NCBI GenBank assembly: GCA_903834185.1
Contig: CAILHX010000035.1
Location: 35,252-99,251 of the forward strand
Direction of reading: 5' to 3'
DNA from: an uncultured Methylophilaceae bacterium
Lineage (GTDB): Bacteria > Pseudomonadota > Gammaproteobacteria > Burkholderiales > Methylophilaceae
Length of the DNA: 64,000 nt
This document shows, piece after piece, positions 30,458 to 38,152 of this stretch; the first letter of the stretch is position 1, and each line of letters opens with the position of its first letter. The notes under the pieces are model-generated. The model saw only the letters and a program-made list of their open reading frames with translations, did no database searches and was not told the origin of the DNA. The translations under genes were made by a program, and so were the position numbers.

Positions 30458-30484
30458 AAAAACGGGAGCCTAAGCTCCCGTTTT
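30458..30484 (-). terminator. Rho-independent terminator of pqqA
   Basis: A strong hairpin with stem acgggagc/gctcccgt around a 4-base loop, followed on the minus strand by a T run. It starts 22 bases past the pqqA stop codon, so the transcript is apparently monocistronic. Confidence 0.85.
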
Positions 30485-30505
30485 CTTATTCACTGTCGCT
30501 GAATC

Positions 30506-30577
30506 TTAGCGATTGCAGACGTACATGGTTACTTCAAAACCGAAACGCATTTCAGTAGCAGCTGGCTTGGTCCACAT
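30506..30577 (-). CDS. pqqA: PqqA, coenzyme PQQ precursor peptide
   Basis: A 23-residue ribosomal peptide, too short for ordinary gene calling, that supplies the carbon skeleton of pyrroloquinoline quinone. It begins MWTKPAATEMRFGFEVTMY and ends in CNR. The Glu and Tyr that are cross-linked by PqqE are both there in the invariant E-V-T-M-Y block (residues 16 and 20). GGAG lies seven bases before ATG 30577; an upstream ATG at 30583 would add only MN. No pqqBCDE follows: a terminator does. PQQ is the cofactor of methanol and sugar dehydrogenases, so the enzymes that process this peptide must be elsewhere. Confidence 0.95.
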   Translation of the reverse strand: MWTKPAATEMRFGFEVTMYVCNR

Positions 30578-30614
30578 GTTCATTCTCCTTTATGTTTGGT
30601 TGCAAACAAGAACA

Positions 30615-30652
30615 ACTTGTTCGTGCTTGTATGACTTGTTCGTGCTTGTATG
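30615..30652. repeat. Exact 19-bp tandem duplication upstream of pqqA
   Basis: Two exact copies of acttgttcgtgcttgtatg lie head to tail at 30615-30633 and 30634-30652. They sit 38-75 bases upstream of the pqqA start codon, where a promoter or operator would be. A partial third copy (aacaacttgt...) precedes it. Confidence 0.7.
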
Positions 30653-30784
30653 ACTGCATTATGGGCTAACAGTTTGAGTAATGCCCTACAGCCATTCACT
30701 GATGTAGCCTAATGATTTTCATTAGTTATGTAGATACTGCTAGCATGAAGCGATAACTAAAAGGATTCGGTCAATCCAAACTAA

Positions 30785-30955
30785 AAATATCGAGGCTCAC
30801 CAAATTCTCTTCTAGAAAAAGTGCTGATAGGCCCTTGCGAGTACCCTGACGTTATTCGACGCGCACTAATAAACTTGTTAGAAGACGCAGGAGTTTTAGA
30901 TGCCGACAAAAAGATTGAGATTACTAGAATCCCGCTTAGAGCAAGGCATACTTAG
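30785..30955 (+). pseudogene. Decayed coding remnant, no usable start
   Basis: An open frame of 56 codons that encodes a protein-like stretch including IRRALINLLEDAGVLDADKK, ending at TAG 30955. No ATG lies near its beginning; GTG 30821 is the only plausible start. The pattern of an acidic helix followed by GVLDADKKIEI faintly recalls RusA-type resolvases, but that is a weak impression. Probably the end of a lost gene, not an expressed one. Confidence 0.35.
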
Positions 30956-31000
30956 TTCATCTTGGGGATACTCGACAGCTTATAGTGGACAGCGGCAATA

Positions 31001-31028
31001 AAAAAAGGCTGCCAAAGGCAGCCTTTTT
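31001..31028 (-). terminator. Rho-independent terminator of the rpsF-rplI operon
   Basis: Perfect stem ggctgcc (31007-31013) with ggcagcc (31017-31023), a 3-base loop and flanking A and T runs, 17 bases past the rplI stop. Confidence 0.9.
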
Positions 31029-31044
31029 AGCAACCAGTTTCGGT

Positions 31045-31494
31045 TTAGTGTTCGCCCAACACCGATACCGTGATATCCACTACGATGTCGTGATGAAGCG
31101 CGATGCTGACCGGATGGTCGCCCACGGTCTTGAGCGGACCGTTCGGCATGCGTATCTCGGCTTTGGTGACTTGATGGCCTAGTGCCTGCAGTGCTTCGGC
31201 GATGTCATGATTGGTGACAGAGCCGAACAGACGGCCATCGATGCCTACCTTTTGCGTAATTTGCAGCATCAGGCCTGCGATTTTTTCCGACTTGGCAGTG
31301 GCTTCGGCCACTACTTGTGCCTGTTTCTTTTCCAGCTCGGCACGCTTCACTGCGAACTCGGCCTTGTTGGCTGCGGTTGCGCGTTTGGCTTTGCCTTGCG
31401 GAATCAGAAAGTTGCGGCCGTAGCCGTCTTTTACTTTGACCTCATCACCCAGCTGGCCCAAGTTGCTCACTTTTTCTAACAGTATCACTTGCAT
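31045..31494 (-). CDS. rplI: 50S ribosomal protein L9
   Basis: A 149-residue two-domain ribosomal protein. The N-terminal rRNA-binding domain ([20 protein letters not shown], then [13 protein letters not shown]) is joined by a long helix (about 40-75) to the C-terminal domain. Last gene of the operon rpsF-priB-rpsR-rplI, followed by a terminator. Confidence 0.98.
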   Translation of the reverse strand: MQVILLEKVSNLGQLGDEVKVKDGYGRNFLIPQGKAKRATAANKAEFAVKRAELEKKQAQVVAEATAKSEKIAGLMLQITQKVGIDGRLFGSVTNHDIAEALQALGHQVTKAEIRMPNGPLKTVGDHPVSIALHHDIVVDITVSVLGEH

Positions 31495-31506
31495 TTCAGG
31501 CTCCTC

Positions 31507-31734
31507 TTAGTGCTTGTCGGTGTATGGCAGCAGTGCCAGGAAACGGGCACGCTTGACCGCGGTTGAAAGCTGGCGTTGATAACGCGCTTTGGTACCGGTG
31601 ATACGTGCCGGAATGATCTTGCCATTCTCGGTGATGAAGTCTTTCAGTACTTCAACATCCTTGTAATCTACTTCTACTGTGGCTTCTGCGGAGAAGCGGC
31701 AGTAGCGTTTGCGTTTGAACATATCGCGTGACAT
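31507..31734 (-). CDS. rpsR: 30S ribosomal protein S18
   Basis: A 75-residue protein of the small-subunit platform that binds together with S6. Conserved [17 protein letters not shown] (about 24-40) and [16 protein letters not shown] (about 41-56) are present. It may begin at Met1 or at Met5 ([10 protein letters not shown]). Its gene lies 48 bases after priB and 12 before rplI. Confidence 0.97.
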   Translation of the reverse strand: MSRDMFKRKRYCRFSAEATVEVDYKDVEVLKDFITENGKIIPARITGTKARYQRQLSTAVKRARFLALLPYTDKH

Positions 31735-31782
31735 GGTTTACCTTTCAAATATTTTTTTGAGGCTGAACTTGGTTCAGCGGCT

Positions 31783-32079
31783 CTAAATCGTTTTCAATTC
31801 GTTTATATGTAGCATCAGGCGGTCATTCTTGAGGCTTTTTTTGGCGAGAAACCCTGTTACCTTGATTTGTTCGCCTATATTCAGCTTCTCTGCTTTCTTC
31901 GCCAGTTCACCCATCGCAACGGCTTGTATTTCACATTCAGCCTGTCTTTTCATCCCTGCCTCATTCTGAATCGAGGTATGACGAAAAGTGATGTTGACTA
32001 GCGGGATTCCTGCAGGGGTGTAGCGCAATAGATCCAGCGCAACGACCTCTCCCTCAATTACCAGCCTGTTGCTGCTCAC
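31783..32079 (-). CDS. priB: Primosomal replication protein N (PriB)
   Basis: A 98-residue OB-fold single-stranded DNA-binding protein that helps PriA reload the replisome at stalled forks. It starts with GTG 32079 immediately after the rpsF stop, and reads MSSNRLVIEGEVVALDLLRY with the ITFRHTS and GFLAKKS blocks of the family. Its position between rpsF and rpsR is the standard beta-/gamma-proteobacterial order. Confidence 0.95.
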   Translation of the reverse strand: MSSNRLVIEGEVVALDLLRYTPAGIPLVNITFRHTSIQNEAGMKRQAECEIQAVAMGELAKKAEKLNIGEQIKVTGFLAKKSLKNDRLMLHINELKTI

Positions 32080-32460
32080 TTAGGCCTCAACGGCCTCCAC
32101 TGGCACTTCTTCCGGCTTGGCACCAACGATGGTTCTGGATTTCTCTTCCTTCATCATCACGGAAGGCGAAGTCACCGCCTCTTTCATCACGATGGTGAGA
32201 TGGCGCAAAATGGCGTCGTTGAACTTGAAGCCGTGCTCCAGTTCAGTCAGTGCTTCCTGACCGATCTCGATATTCATCAGGATGTAATGTGCTTTGTGGA
32301 TTTTTTGAACCGGGTAAGCAAGTTGGCGTCTGCCCCAGTCTTCAAGCCTGTGGATAGCGCCGCCTGCAGCAGTGATCTGCGCGCGGTAACGGTCTATCAT
32401 GGCTGGAACTTGTTCACTCTGATCAGGGTGAACGATAAAAACGATCTCGTAATGTCGCAT
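32080..32460 (-). CDS. rpsF: 30S ribosomal protein S6
   Basis: A 126-residue small-subunit protein beginning [20 protein letters not shown], with [20 protein letters not shown] (about 44-63) of the ferredoxin-like fold and an acidic C-terminal tail. ATG 32460 has AAGGAG upstream; the longer frame from 32556 would cover the leader. It is first in the operon, behind a promoter and a hairpin leader. Confidence 0.97.
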   Translation of the reverse strand: MRHYEIVFIVHPDQSEQVPAMIDRYRAQITAAGGAIHRLEDWGRRQLAYPVQKIHKAHYILMNIEIGQEALTELEHGFKFNDAILRHLTIVMKEAVTSPSVMMKEEKSRTIVGAKPEEVPVEAVEA

Positions 32461-32485
32461 ACTCTCTCCTTTTGGATTAGGCCTC

Positions 32486-32502
32486 CCGCAATGCGAGTGC
32501 GG
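32486..32502 (-). promoter_or_regulatory. Hairpin in rpsF leader, possible S6:S18 autoregulatory element
   Basis: In the roughly 60-base leader the minus strand has a CACCG followed by a stem ccgca/tgcgg. Leaders of rpsF in many bacteria bind an S6:S18 complex and repress translation, and a CACCG-type bulge next to a stem is part of that motif as I recall it. The match is partial, so I treat the assignment as tentative. Confidence 0.45.
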
Positions 32503-32527
32503 TGAAGCAAGGTTGTAAAGAGCGCGG

Positions 32528-32556
32528 ATTATACGCACAAATGCTTGATGTATCAA
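32528..32556 (-). promoter_or_regulatory. Strong sigma-70 promoter of the rpsF operon
   Basis: On the minus strand, TTGATA (32551-32556) and a perfect TATAAT (32528-32533) are separated by exactly 17 bases. Transcription would begin near 32520, leaving a leader of about 60 bases before rpsF. Confidence 0.85.
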
Positions 32557-32682
32557 ACTCTTTGTTGATATTTATAGCTTTGGCGCTGATGCTTGTGCGA
32601 TTGGCTGTCTCTTGGTTGGCTAGCCCCACTGAAATTGGTTAAGATGTAAGCGTTGTGATCACGTAAAACTCAGGATACCCTC

Positions 32683-33597
32683 ATGTCGTTAGTCCACATC
32701 GAAGACCAAAGCCCTACCATGCGCCGTGCCAAAATGCGCCTGGCACTCGCTATCGTACTGCTCATTGTGGCTATCGGCGCCCTTGTCAGCATGGGTAGAA
32801 GTACTCCCGGCAAGGTAGATGTGGCTGCGCGGAAACAGGTCAAAACAGCGCAGGTGAAACCTGCCGTCGTTGCTGCTGCTAATACTCCTGCCAGCAAACC
32901 GGCAGAAGCAAAACCGGCAGTTGCGCCGGTTGTTAGCGAACCCGAAGCCAAGCCGCCGCAAGCACCGCCAGACCCGGTTTATACCTCATTCACTGCCGAT
33001 CCGGTCACTATTACCATCAATACGCCGGCAACAGCCCCTGCTGCGCCGGAACAACCTGCCAAACCAGAGCAAGCAGCCAAGCCTTTGGAAGCCCCAAAAC
33101 CTGTGGTTGCCGCTCAACCCAAGCCAGCGCCACAGGTCAAAGCGCCTGCCGCCTCTCCTGTTAAAGCCGAAGCAAAAATTGAAGCGTCGGCGAACGGTAA
33201 GTTTTTACTGCAGGCAGGTGTATTTTCCGAGATGGAGAATGCCAGGCACCAATTGGAAAAACTTGCTGAACATCACATCGACACACATATAGAGAGTAGA
33301 GTGCGTATCGGTCCGTTTGTCAATTCAGACGGTGTTGAAGATGCCAAAAACAAGGTAGATGCTGCCGGGATCAATATCGCGCTGGATGAGTTGAACAGTT
33401 CCAAAGGCACGGTACTGCAGGCAGGTTTGTTTACTGATATGGAAAGTGCAAAGGAGTTGCAGTCCAAACTCAAGGAGCTCGGCCTTGCGTCACGTTCCGA
33501 GACCAGGATACTGATAGGCCCATTCGATACCAAAGCCAAAGCGGATATGGTGAGAAATAGAATAAAAGCGCTGAATATCAGCGTGGTTTTATTGTAA
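32683..33597 (+). CDS. SPOR-domain inner-membrane protein
   Basis: A 304-residue protein. A short cytoplasmic head precedes one membrane segment (about 21-38), then a proline/alanine/lysine-rich linker of about 125 residues spans the periplasm. The C-terminus holds two SPOR-like units, about 168-235 (FLLQAGVFSEMENARHQLEK) and 238-304 (TVLQAGLFTDMESAKELQSK). SPOR domains bind denuded glycan at the division septum, so a cell-division or envelope role is inferred. A single divergent region separates it from the rpsF operon. Confidence 0.85.
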   Translation: MSLVHIEDQSPTMRRAKMRLALAIVLLIVAIGALVSMGRSTPGKVDVAARKQVKTAQVKPAVVAAANTPASKPAEAKPAVAPVVSEPEAKPPQAPPDPVYTSFTADPVTITINTPATAPAAPEQPAKPEQAAKPLEAPKPVVAAQPKPAPQVKAPAASPVKAEAKIEASANGKFLLQAGVFSEMENARHQLEKLAEHHIDTHIESRVRIGPFVNSDGVEDAKNKVDAAGINIALDELNSSKGTVLQAGLFTDMESAKELQSKLKELGLASRSETRILIGPFDTKAKADMVRNRIKALNISVVLL

Positions 33598-33650
33598 GGC
33601 TGTGATGTAAGGCTTCTGTTGCAAAGGCTACTGCACGCCTTGGATCAGGA

Positions 33651-34034
33651 CTAGCCTCGTATCAAGCTGATCGTCCATATCCCCAGGGCGGTCATTGCCA
33701 GCGAGCCCAGCAAATGCACGAGGATGTGGGACAAGGCCCAACCGTACTGCTGGCGCGTTATTAACCCTACTGCCTCAGCCGAAAACGTGGAAAAAGTAGT
33801 CAGCCCTCCGAGAAAACCGGTAATGATGAGCAGTTTCAGTTCCGGCGAGAGGTGAGGTGAATTGGTAAAGCAGGCGGCAGCGATACCAACCAGATAGCCG
33901 CCTACCAGATTTGCGCTTAAGGTACCCAGAGGCAGTGTAGGCAGGATGGGATTGAGCCAGATGCTCAATCCCCATCGTACCCATGCCCCTATCGCCGCGC
34001 CTGCGCCGACAGCAAAGAATGAATTAATCCCCAC
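33651..34034 (-). CDS. crcB: Fluoride ion exporter CrcB/FluC
   Basis: A 127-residue protein with four predicted membrane helices, which dimerises into a fluoride-specific channel. The pore signature GGLTTFSTFSAEA (about 75-87) with the TTFSTF fluoride-lining residues is intact, as are the N-terminal GAGAAIGAWVRWG and the NLVGGYLVG segment. It starts at GTG 34034, 21 bases after zwf. No fluoride riboswitch is visible in that gap, so it may be expressed with zwf. Confidence 0.93.
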   Translation of the reverse strand: MGINSFFAVGAGAAIGAWVRWGLSIWLNPILPTLPLGTLSANLVGGYLVGIAAACFTNSPHLSPELKLLIITGFLGGLTTFSTFSAEAVGLITRQQYGWALSHILVHLLGSLAMTALGIWTISLIRG

Positions 34035-34055
34035 TGCCGTTCCCAGACTTCAGCC

Positions 34056-35543
34056 TTACAGCTCGTTGCGCCACGCCTGGTCTTCGCAATCGAAGAGCCT
34101 GCTGGTTTCATCCGGACCCCAGCTACCTGCGGGGTAAGTATGGATGAAGTCGCGGTCCTGCTGCCACTGCTTGAGGATAGGATCAACCACGCGCCATGCC
34201 CACTCCACTTCGTCGAAGCGGATGAATAGCGTTTTGTCGCCCTGGATCACGTCCAGAATCAAGGCTTCATATGCTTCCATCGGCACGTCACCGTTATTGC
34301 GGTAAGGCGCATTGAGTGAAACGGTACGTGTGTTCATACCCAGGCCCGGTGCCTTGATCTGCATTTCCATGTGCATGGACTCACTGGGTTGCAGGGACAG
34401 CAATATCCAGTTGGGGTCGAGCTTGTCCACCGGTGTGTCCTGAAACAGATGCTGGGGCGGATGACGCATGCGAATTGCAATAGTGGATTGGGTTTTGGCC
34501 AGACGCTTACCGGTACGCAGGTAAAACGGTACACCGCGCCAACGCCAGTTATCAATGTAGAATTTGGCAGCGACGAAAGTCTCGGTGGCGGTATTCTTTT
34601 CCACACCCTCTTCATCCTGATAACCAGGCACTGCATGTCCCTTGATGGCACCGGCGGCATATTGCGCACGGAATGCATATGCTCCGACTGCATTCTTGGG
34701 GATCTGACGCATGGATTTCAATACTTTTACCTTCTCATCGCGCACGGCATCGGCTTCCAGCGAAGGAGGCGGTTCCATGGCAACGACGGTGAGCAATTGC
34801 ATCAGGTGGTTTTGCAACATATCGCGCATGGCACCGGCTTTGTCGTAATAATCAGCTCGTGTGCCTATGCCCAGATCTTCTGCCACGGTGATCTGCACGT
34901 GGTTAACGAAGTTACGATTCCACAACGGCTCGATCATGGTATTGGCAAAGCGGAATACCAGCAGGTTCTGCACCGTTTCCTTGCCCAGATAATGGTCTAT
35001 GCGGTAAATCTGTTGTTCGTCGAAATGCTTATGCAGCGAACGATTGAGCTGCTGCGCGGTTTCCAGATCGGTACCGAACGGTTTTTCCACCACGATGCGA
35101 TGCAGGCCACGCGGTTCGGAGAAGCCATGTTCATCCAGATAATTGATCACCGTGTTGAAATCGCCGGGAATGATGGATAGATAGAACACGATCGGACTGC
35201 CCGCTGCATTTGGAGACTTGTTCAGTTCAGCACGCAACTCCTGATAAAGTTCAGGCTGACGTAAATCGCCGAACATATAGGTGAATCGCTTTGCAAAAGT
35301 TTGCGCGATCTTCTTGTCCAGTTTGTCGCCGAATTTATCAACCAATACCTTATGCAGATGCTCCAGCCAGCTTTCCGGAGTGTGCGACTGACGCCCAAGC
35401 GCCAGAATCGCCATACCTTCCGGAATACGACCGGCAGCTTCCAGGTTATACAAGGAAGGAAGTAATTTGATCGTGGCAAGGTTGCCGGTAGCACCGAAAA
35501 TCACAAAAGTATGCGGTGCTGTCCCTAATATGCTATTGGCCAT
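34056..35543 (-). CDS. zwf: Glucose-6-phosphate 1-dehydrogenase
   Basis: Oxidises glucose-6-phosphate to 6-phosphogluconolactone, making NAD(P)H. 495 residues, full length. The cofactor-binding GATGNLA is at about 18-24 and the substrate loop RIDHYLGKE is at about 180-188; [14 protein letters not shown] also fits. In RuMP-cycle methylotrophs Zwf and Gnd drive the dissimilatory cyclic oxidation of formaldehyde, which suits the C1 genes in this window. Its gene begins 5 bases after gnd ends, giving gnd-zwf-crcB as one unit. Confidence 0.97.
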   Translation of the reverse strand: MANSILGTAPHTFVIFGATGNLATIKLLPSLYNLEAAGRIPEGMAILALGRQSHTPESWLEHLHKVLVDKFGDKLDKKIAQTFAKRFTYMFGDLRQPELYQELRAELNKSPNAAGSPIVFYLSIIPGDFNTVINYLDEHGFSEPRGLHRIVVEKPFGTDLETAQQLNRSLHKHFDEQQIYRIDHYLGKETVQNLLVFRFANTMIEPLWNRNFVNHVQITVAEDLGIGTRADYYDKAGAMRDMLQNHLMQLLTVVAMEPPPSLEADAVRDEKVKVLKSMRQIPKNAVGAYAFRAQYAAGAIKGHAVPGYQDEEGVEKNTATETFVAAKFYIDNWRWRGVPFYLRTGKRLAKTQSTIAIRMRHPPQHLFQDTPVDKLDPNWILLSLQPSESMHMEMQIKAPGLGMNTRTVSLNAPYRNNGDVPMEAYEALILDVIQGDKTLFIRFDEVEWAWRVVDPILKQWQQDRDFIHTYPAGSWGPDETSRLFDCEDQAWRNEL

Positions 35544-35548
35544 GGAGA

Positions 35549-36460
35549 TTAACCCTCTGCCTTGACATCATGCCCGCCGAAGCCCTTGCGCATCATCGCC
35601 AGCATCTTGTTGCCGAAGTCGCCTTCGCCCTGGCTGGCAAAACGTGACATCAAGGCCAGCGTCATCGCAGGGGTAGGAACGCCCTGCTCCACAGATTCCA
35701 GCACCGTCCAACGGCCTTCGCCGGAGTCGGTCACGTAAGGTTGTATGGTTTCCAGGTTCTGATCCTTGACCAGAAACTCGGCAGTCAGGTCCAGCAACCA
35801 GCTACGCACCACGCTGCCGTGACGCCACATTTCGGCGATCGCTGCGATGTCCAGATTGAAATCCGTTTTGCCTTTGAGCAACGCAAAACCTTCGGCATAA
35901 GCCTGCATCATGCCGTATTCGATACCGTTGTGTACCATCTTGGTGAAGTGTCCGGAGCCCACCGGGCCGCAGTGCAACCAGCCGCTATCGGCAGAAGGTG
36001 CCAGCACTTTAAGGATGTGCTCTACGCGGGAAATGGCTGCTTTTTCGCCACCGACCATCAGTGCATAACCGTTCTTCAGTCCCCAGATACCACCGGAGGT
36101 ACCGGAGTCAACGTAATCAATGCCTGCCTCTTTCATAAACGCGGCGCGGCGCTGGGAGTCTTTATAGTAGGAGTTGCCGCCTTCAATGACCACATCCCCC
36201 TTGGATAGCATGCCTTTCAGCTTTACCAGCGTGTCTTCGGTAGGTGCGCCTGCCGGCAACATCAGCCACACGATGCGTGGCGCTTCAAGTTTTGCTACGA
36301 CTTCTTCCAGCGAGAACGCGGCGATAATGCCGGCATTATCGGCCAGACTTTTCGTCACCTCCGGCTCACGATTGAAACCGACCACGTCAATGCCGCCACG
36401 TTGCAGACGACGCGCCATGTTGCCACCCATTTTTCCCAGTCCTACCATGCCCATTTTCAT
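35549..36460 (-). CDS. gnd: 6-phosphogluconate dehydrogenase, decarboxylating (short, YqeC/GndA type)
   Basis: Converts 6-phosphogluconate to ribulose-5-phosphate and CO2. About 303 residues, the short form and not the 470-residue E. coli type, probably NAD-linked. N-terminal Rossmann motif [13 protein letters not shown] (about 7-19), then [20 protein letters not shown] and [15 protein letters not shown] with the catalytic Lys/Asn region. ATG 36460 has AGGAG upstream; extension to 36520 runs into the glgA promoter region. It diverges from glgA. Confidence 0.94.
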   Translation of the reverse strand: MKMGMVGLGKMGGNMARRLQRGGIDVVGFNREPEVTKSLADNAGIIAAFSLEEVVAKLEAPRIVWLMLPAGAPTEDTLVKLKGMLSKGDVVIEGGNSYYKDSQRRAAFMKEAGIDYVDSGTSGGIWGLKNGYALMVGGEKAAISRVEHILKVLAPSADSGWLHCGPVGSGHFTKMVHNGIEYGMMQAYAEGFALLKGKTDFNLDIAAIAEMWRHGSVVRSWLLDLTAEFLVKDQNLETIQPYVTDSGEGRWTVLESVEQGVPTPAMTLALMSRFASQGEGDFGNKMLAMMRKGFGGHDVKAEG

Positions 36461-36556
36461 CTTTAATCTCCTAAGATTATGTTTGCCTTGCGCCGCCAGC
36501 TTGGCAGCAGGTATTATCAAACCCCCATATTATACAGAACAACAGGGCAATTCTCT

Positions 36557-38026
36557 GTGAAAGTATTGTTTACCACTTCCGAAGCCTATCCACTCATCAA
36601 AACCGGTGGTTTGGCTGATGTTTCCGGAGCTCTACCTACCGCCTTACGCAAGCTTAAAGCCGATGTACGCATTTTAATACCCGGTTATCCGCAGGTATTG
36701 AAAAACGTAAAGAATCTCGCGCCGCTCACCGTGCTGCACTTTATCCCGCAAGTAGGTACGGTAAACCTCCTGCAAGGCGAAATGCCGGATAGCGACACGC
36801 CGGTGTACGTGATCAAACACCCCGCGCTGTATGAACGCGATGGCGGCCCGTATCTGGATGCCATGGGTCAGAACTGGGTCGACAATCCCCTGCGCTTCGG
36901 CGTTCTGTCTCACGTTGCTGCGGTGTTGAGCTCCGGATTCAGCCCGCTGACCTGGAAACCCGATGTCGTTCACTGCAACGATTGGCAGAGTGGTTTGACA
37001 CCGGCCATCATGAAATTCTTTAGCACAGAACATGCCAAAGCGGTGTTCAGTATTCACAATCTGGCTTACCAGGGAAATTTTGCTGATATCTGGGTAGGAT
37101 TACTAGGGTTGCCGCCACAAAGTTTTCAACCGGAAGGTGTGGAGTTTTACGGCGATCTGTCATTCCTGAAAGCGGGCATCGTATATGCTGACAGCATCAT
37201 TACCGTCAGCCCGAACTATGCGCGAGAGATACAAACCCCAGCGTACGCTTACGGCATGGATGGCCTGCTACGTGCGCAAAGCGCCAAGTTGCACGGCATC
37301 CTCAACGGCATTGACGATCAGCAATGGAATCCGCAACTCGACCGGCATTTGATCCATTCATATGACCATGCTCATCTCGCGGGGAAGTTAGCCAATAAAC
37401 GGGCGTTACAGCAGCAGCTCGGTCTTGATATGAATACAGAGGGGCCTTTGCTGGCTGTAGTAAGTCGTATGGCACACCAGAAAGGACTGGATATTGTGCT
37501 TGATGCTGCCAGCGCACTGTTACAGGACGGCGCACAGTTGGCGATACTTGGTAGCGGCGACCCCGGCCTGGAGCGAGAGTTTACGAAATTAGCCAAAGAC
37601 CACCCCGGTCGCGTCAGCATCGTCACTGGTTATAACGAAACACTTTCGCATCAGATCATGGCTGGAGCTGATATTTTTCTCATGCCATCGCGTTTTGAGC
37701 CCTGCGGTTTGAATCAGATGTATGGCTTGGCGTACGGCACACCGCCGGTTGTACGCCGCACCGGAGGCCTGGCCGATTCTGTTAGCGATACAGACATCAG
37801 CACTGTTAAGGGTGCCTCTGCACTAAAAAAGGGCATTTCTACCGGATTTGTATTTGACTTGGCGACTACGGAAGACTTTTTAATATGTGTTCGTCGCGCC
37901 ATGACATTGTTTCAGGATAAGCAGGCATGGCACCAATTGCAGCAGAACGGCATGAAACAGGAGCTTAGCTGGACTCACAGCGCCAAACAATACATGGCGA
38001 TTTATCGGAAACTGATCAAGCCATGA
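36557..38026 (+). CDS. glgA: Glycogen synthase (ADP-glucose)
   Basis: GT5 family glycogen synthase, about 489 residues, elongating alpha-1,4-glucan from ADP-glucose. The start is GTG 36557 (VKVLFTTSEAYPLIKTGGLA), placing the ADP-glucose-binding KTGGLADVSGALP near residue 15-27. HNLAYQG and the C-terminal PSRFEPCGLNQMYGLAYGTP (about 377-396) are intact. The divergent promoter region with gnd is about 96 bases. Its partner phosphorylase GlgP is encoded convergently at 38153, and no glgB, glgC or glgX is in the window. Confidence 0.93.
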   Translation: MKVLFTTSEAYPLIKTGGLADVSGALPTALRKLKADVRILIPGYPQVLKNVKNLAPLTVLHFIPQVGTVNLLQGEMPDSDTPVYVIKHPALYERDGGPYLDAMGQNWVDNPLRFGVLSHVAAVLSSGFSPLTWKPDVVHCNDWQSGLTPAIMKFFSTEHAKAVFSIHNLAYQGNFADIWVGLLGLPPQSFQPEGVEFYGDLSFLKAGIVYADSIITVSPNYAREIQTPAYAYGMDGLLRAQSAKLHGILNGIDDQQWNPQLDRHLIHSYDHAHLAGKLANKRALQQQLGLDMNTEGPLLAVVSRMAHQKGLDIVLDAASALLQDGAQLAILGSGDPGLEREFTKLAKDHPGRVSIVTGYNETLSHQIMAGADIFLMPSRFEPCGLNQMYGLAYGTPPVVRRTGGLADSVSDTDISTVKGASALKKGISTGFVFDLATTEDFLICVRRAMTLFQDKQAWHQLQQNGMKQELSWTHSAKQYMAIYRKLIKP

Positions 38027-38124
38027 AACAGGCCATGCACGAAATCATGAGAGGAAGAGAAAGTTGGCATTCATATTGCTTAAGTAATACCAAGCTTTCT
38101 CCAAGGCTTGTTTCTCCTCCCCTC

Positions 38125-38143
38125 AAGGCGCTTTATGCGCCTT
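38125..38143 (+). terminator. Rho-independent terminator of glgA
   Basis: Stem aaggcgc (38125-38131) pairs with gcgcctt (38137-38143) around a 5-base loop, followed by a C and seven T residues. It lies in the convergent gap before glgP. Confidence 0.85.
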
Positions 38144-38152
38144 CTTTTTTTC

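Larger units (their letters stand above)
30378..31044. other. Gene-poor interval between antitoxin and rplI
   Basis: About 650 bases with no long gene. It holds the pqqA peptide gene and its terminator, a 19-bp tandem repeat, a decayed plus-strand coding remnant and the rplI terminator, each listed separately. Between 30653 and 30780 I see only AT-rich sequence with no clear feature. Confidence 0.7.

Noticed and set aside
34035..34055. Fluoride riboswitch before crcB
   Set aside because: Only 21 bases separate zwf from crcB, too short for the aptamer.
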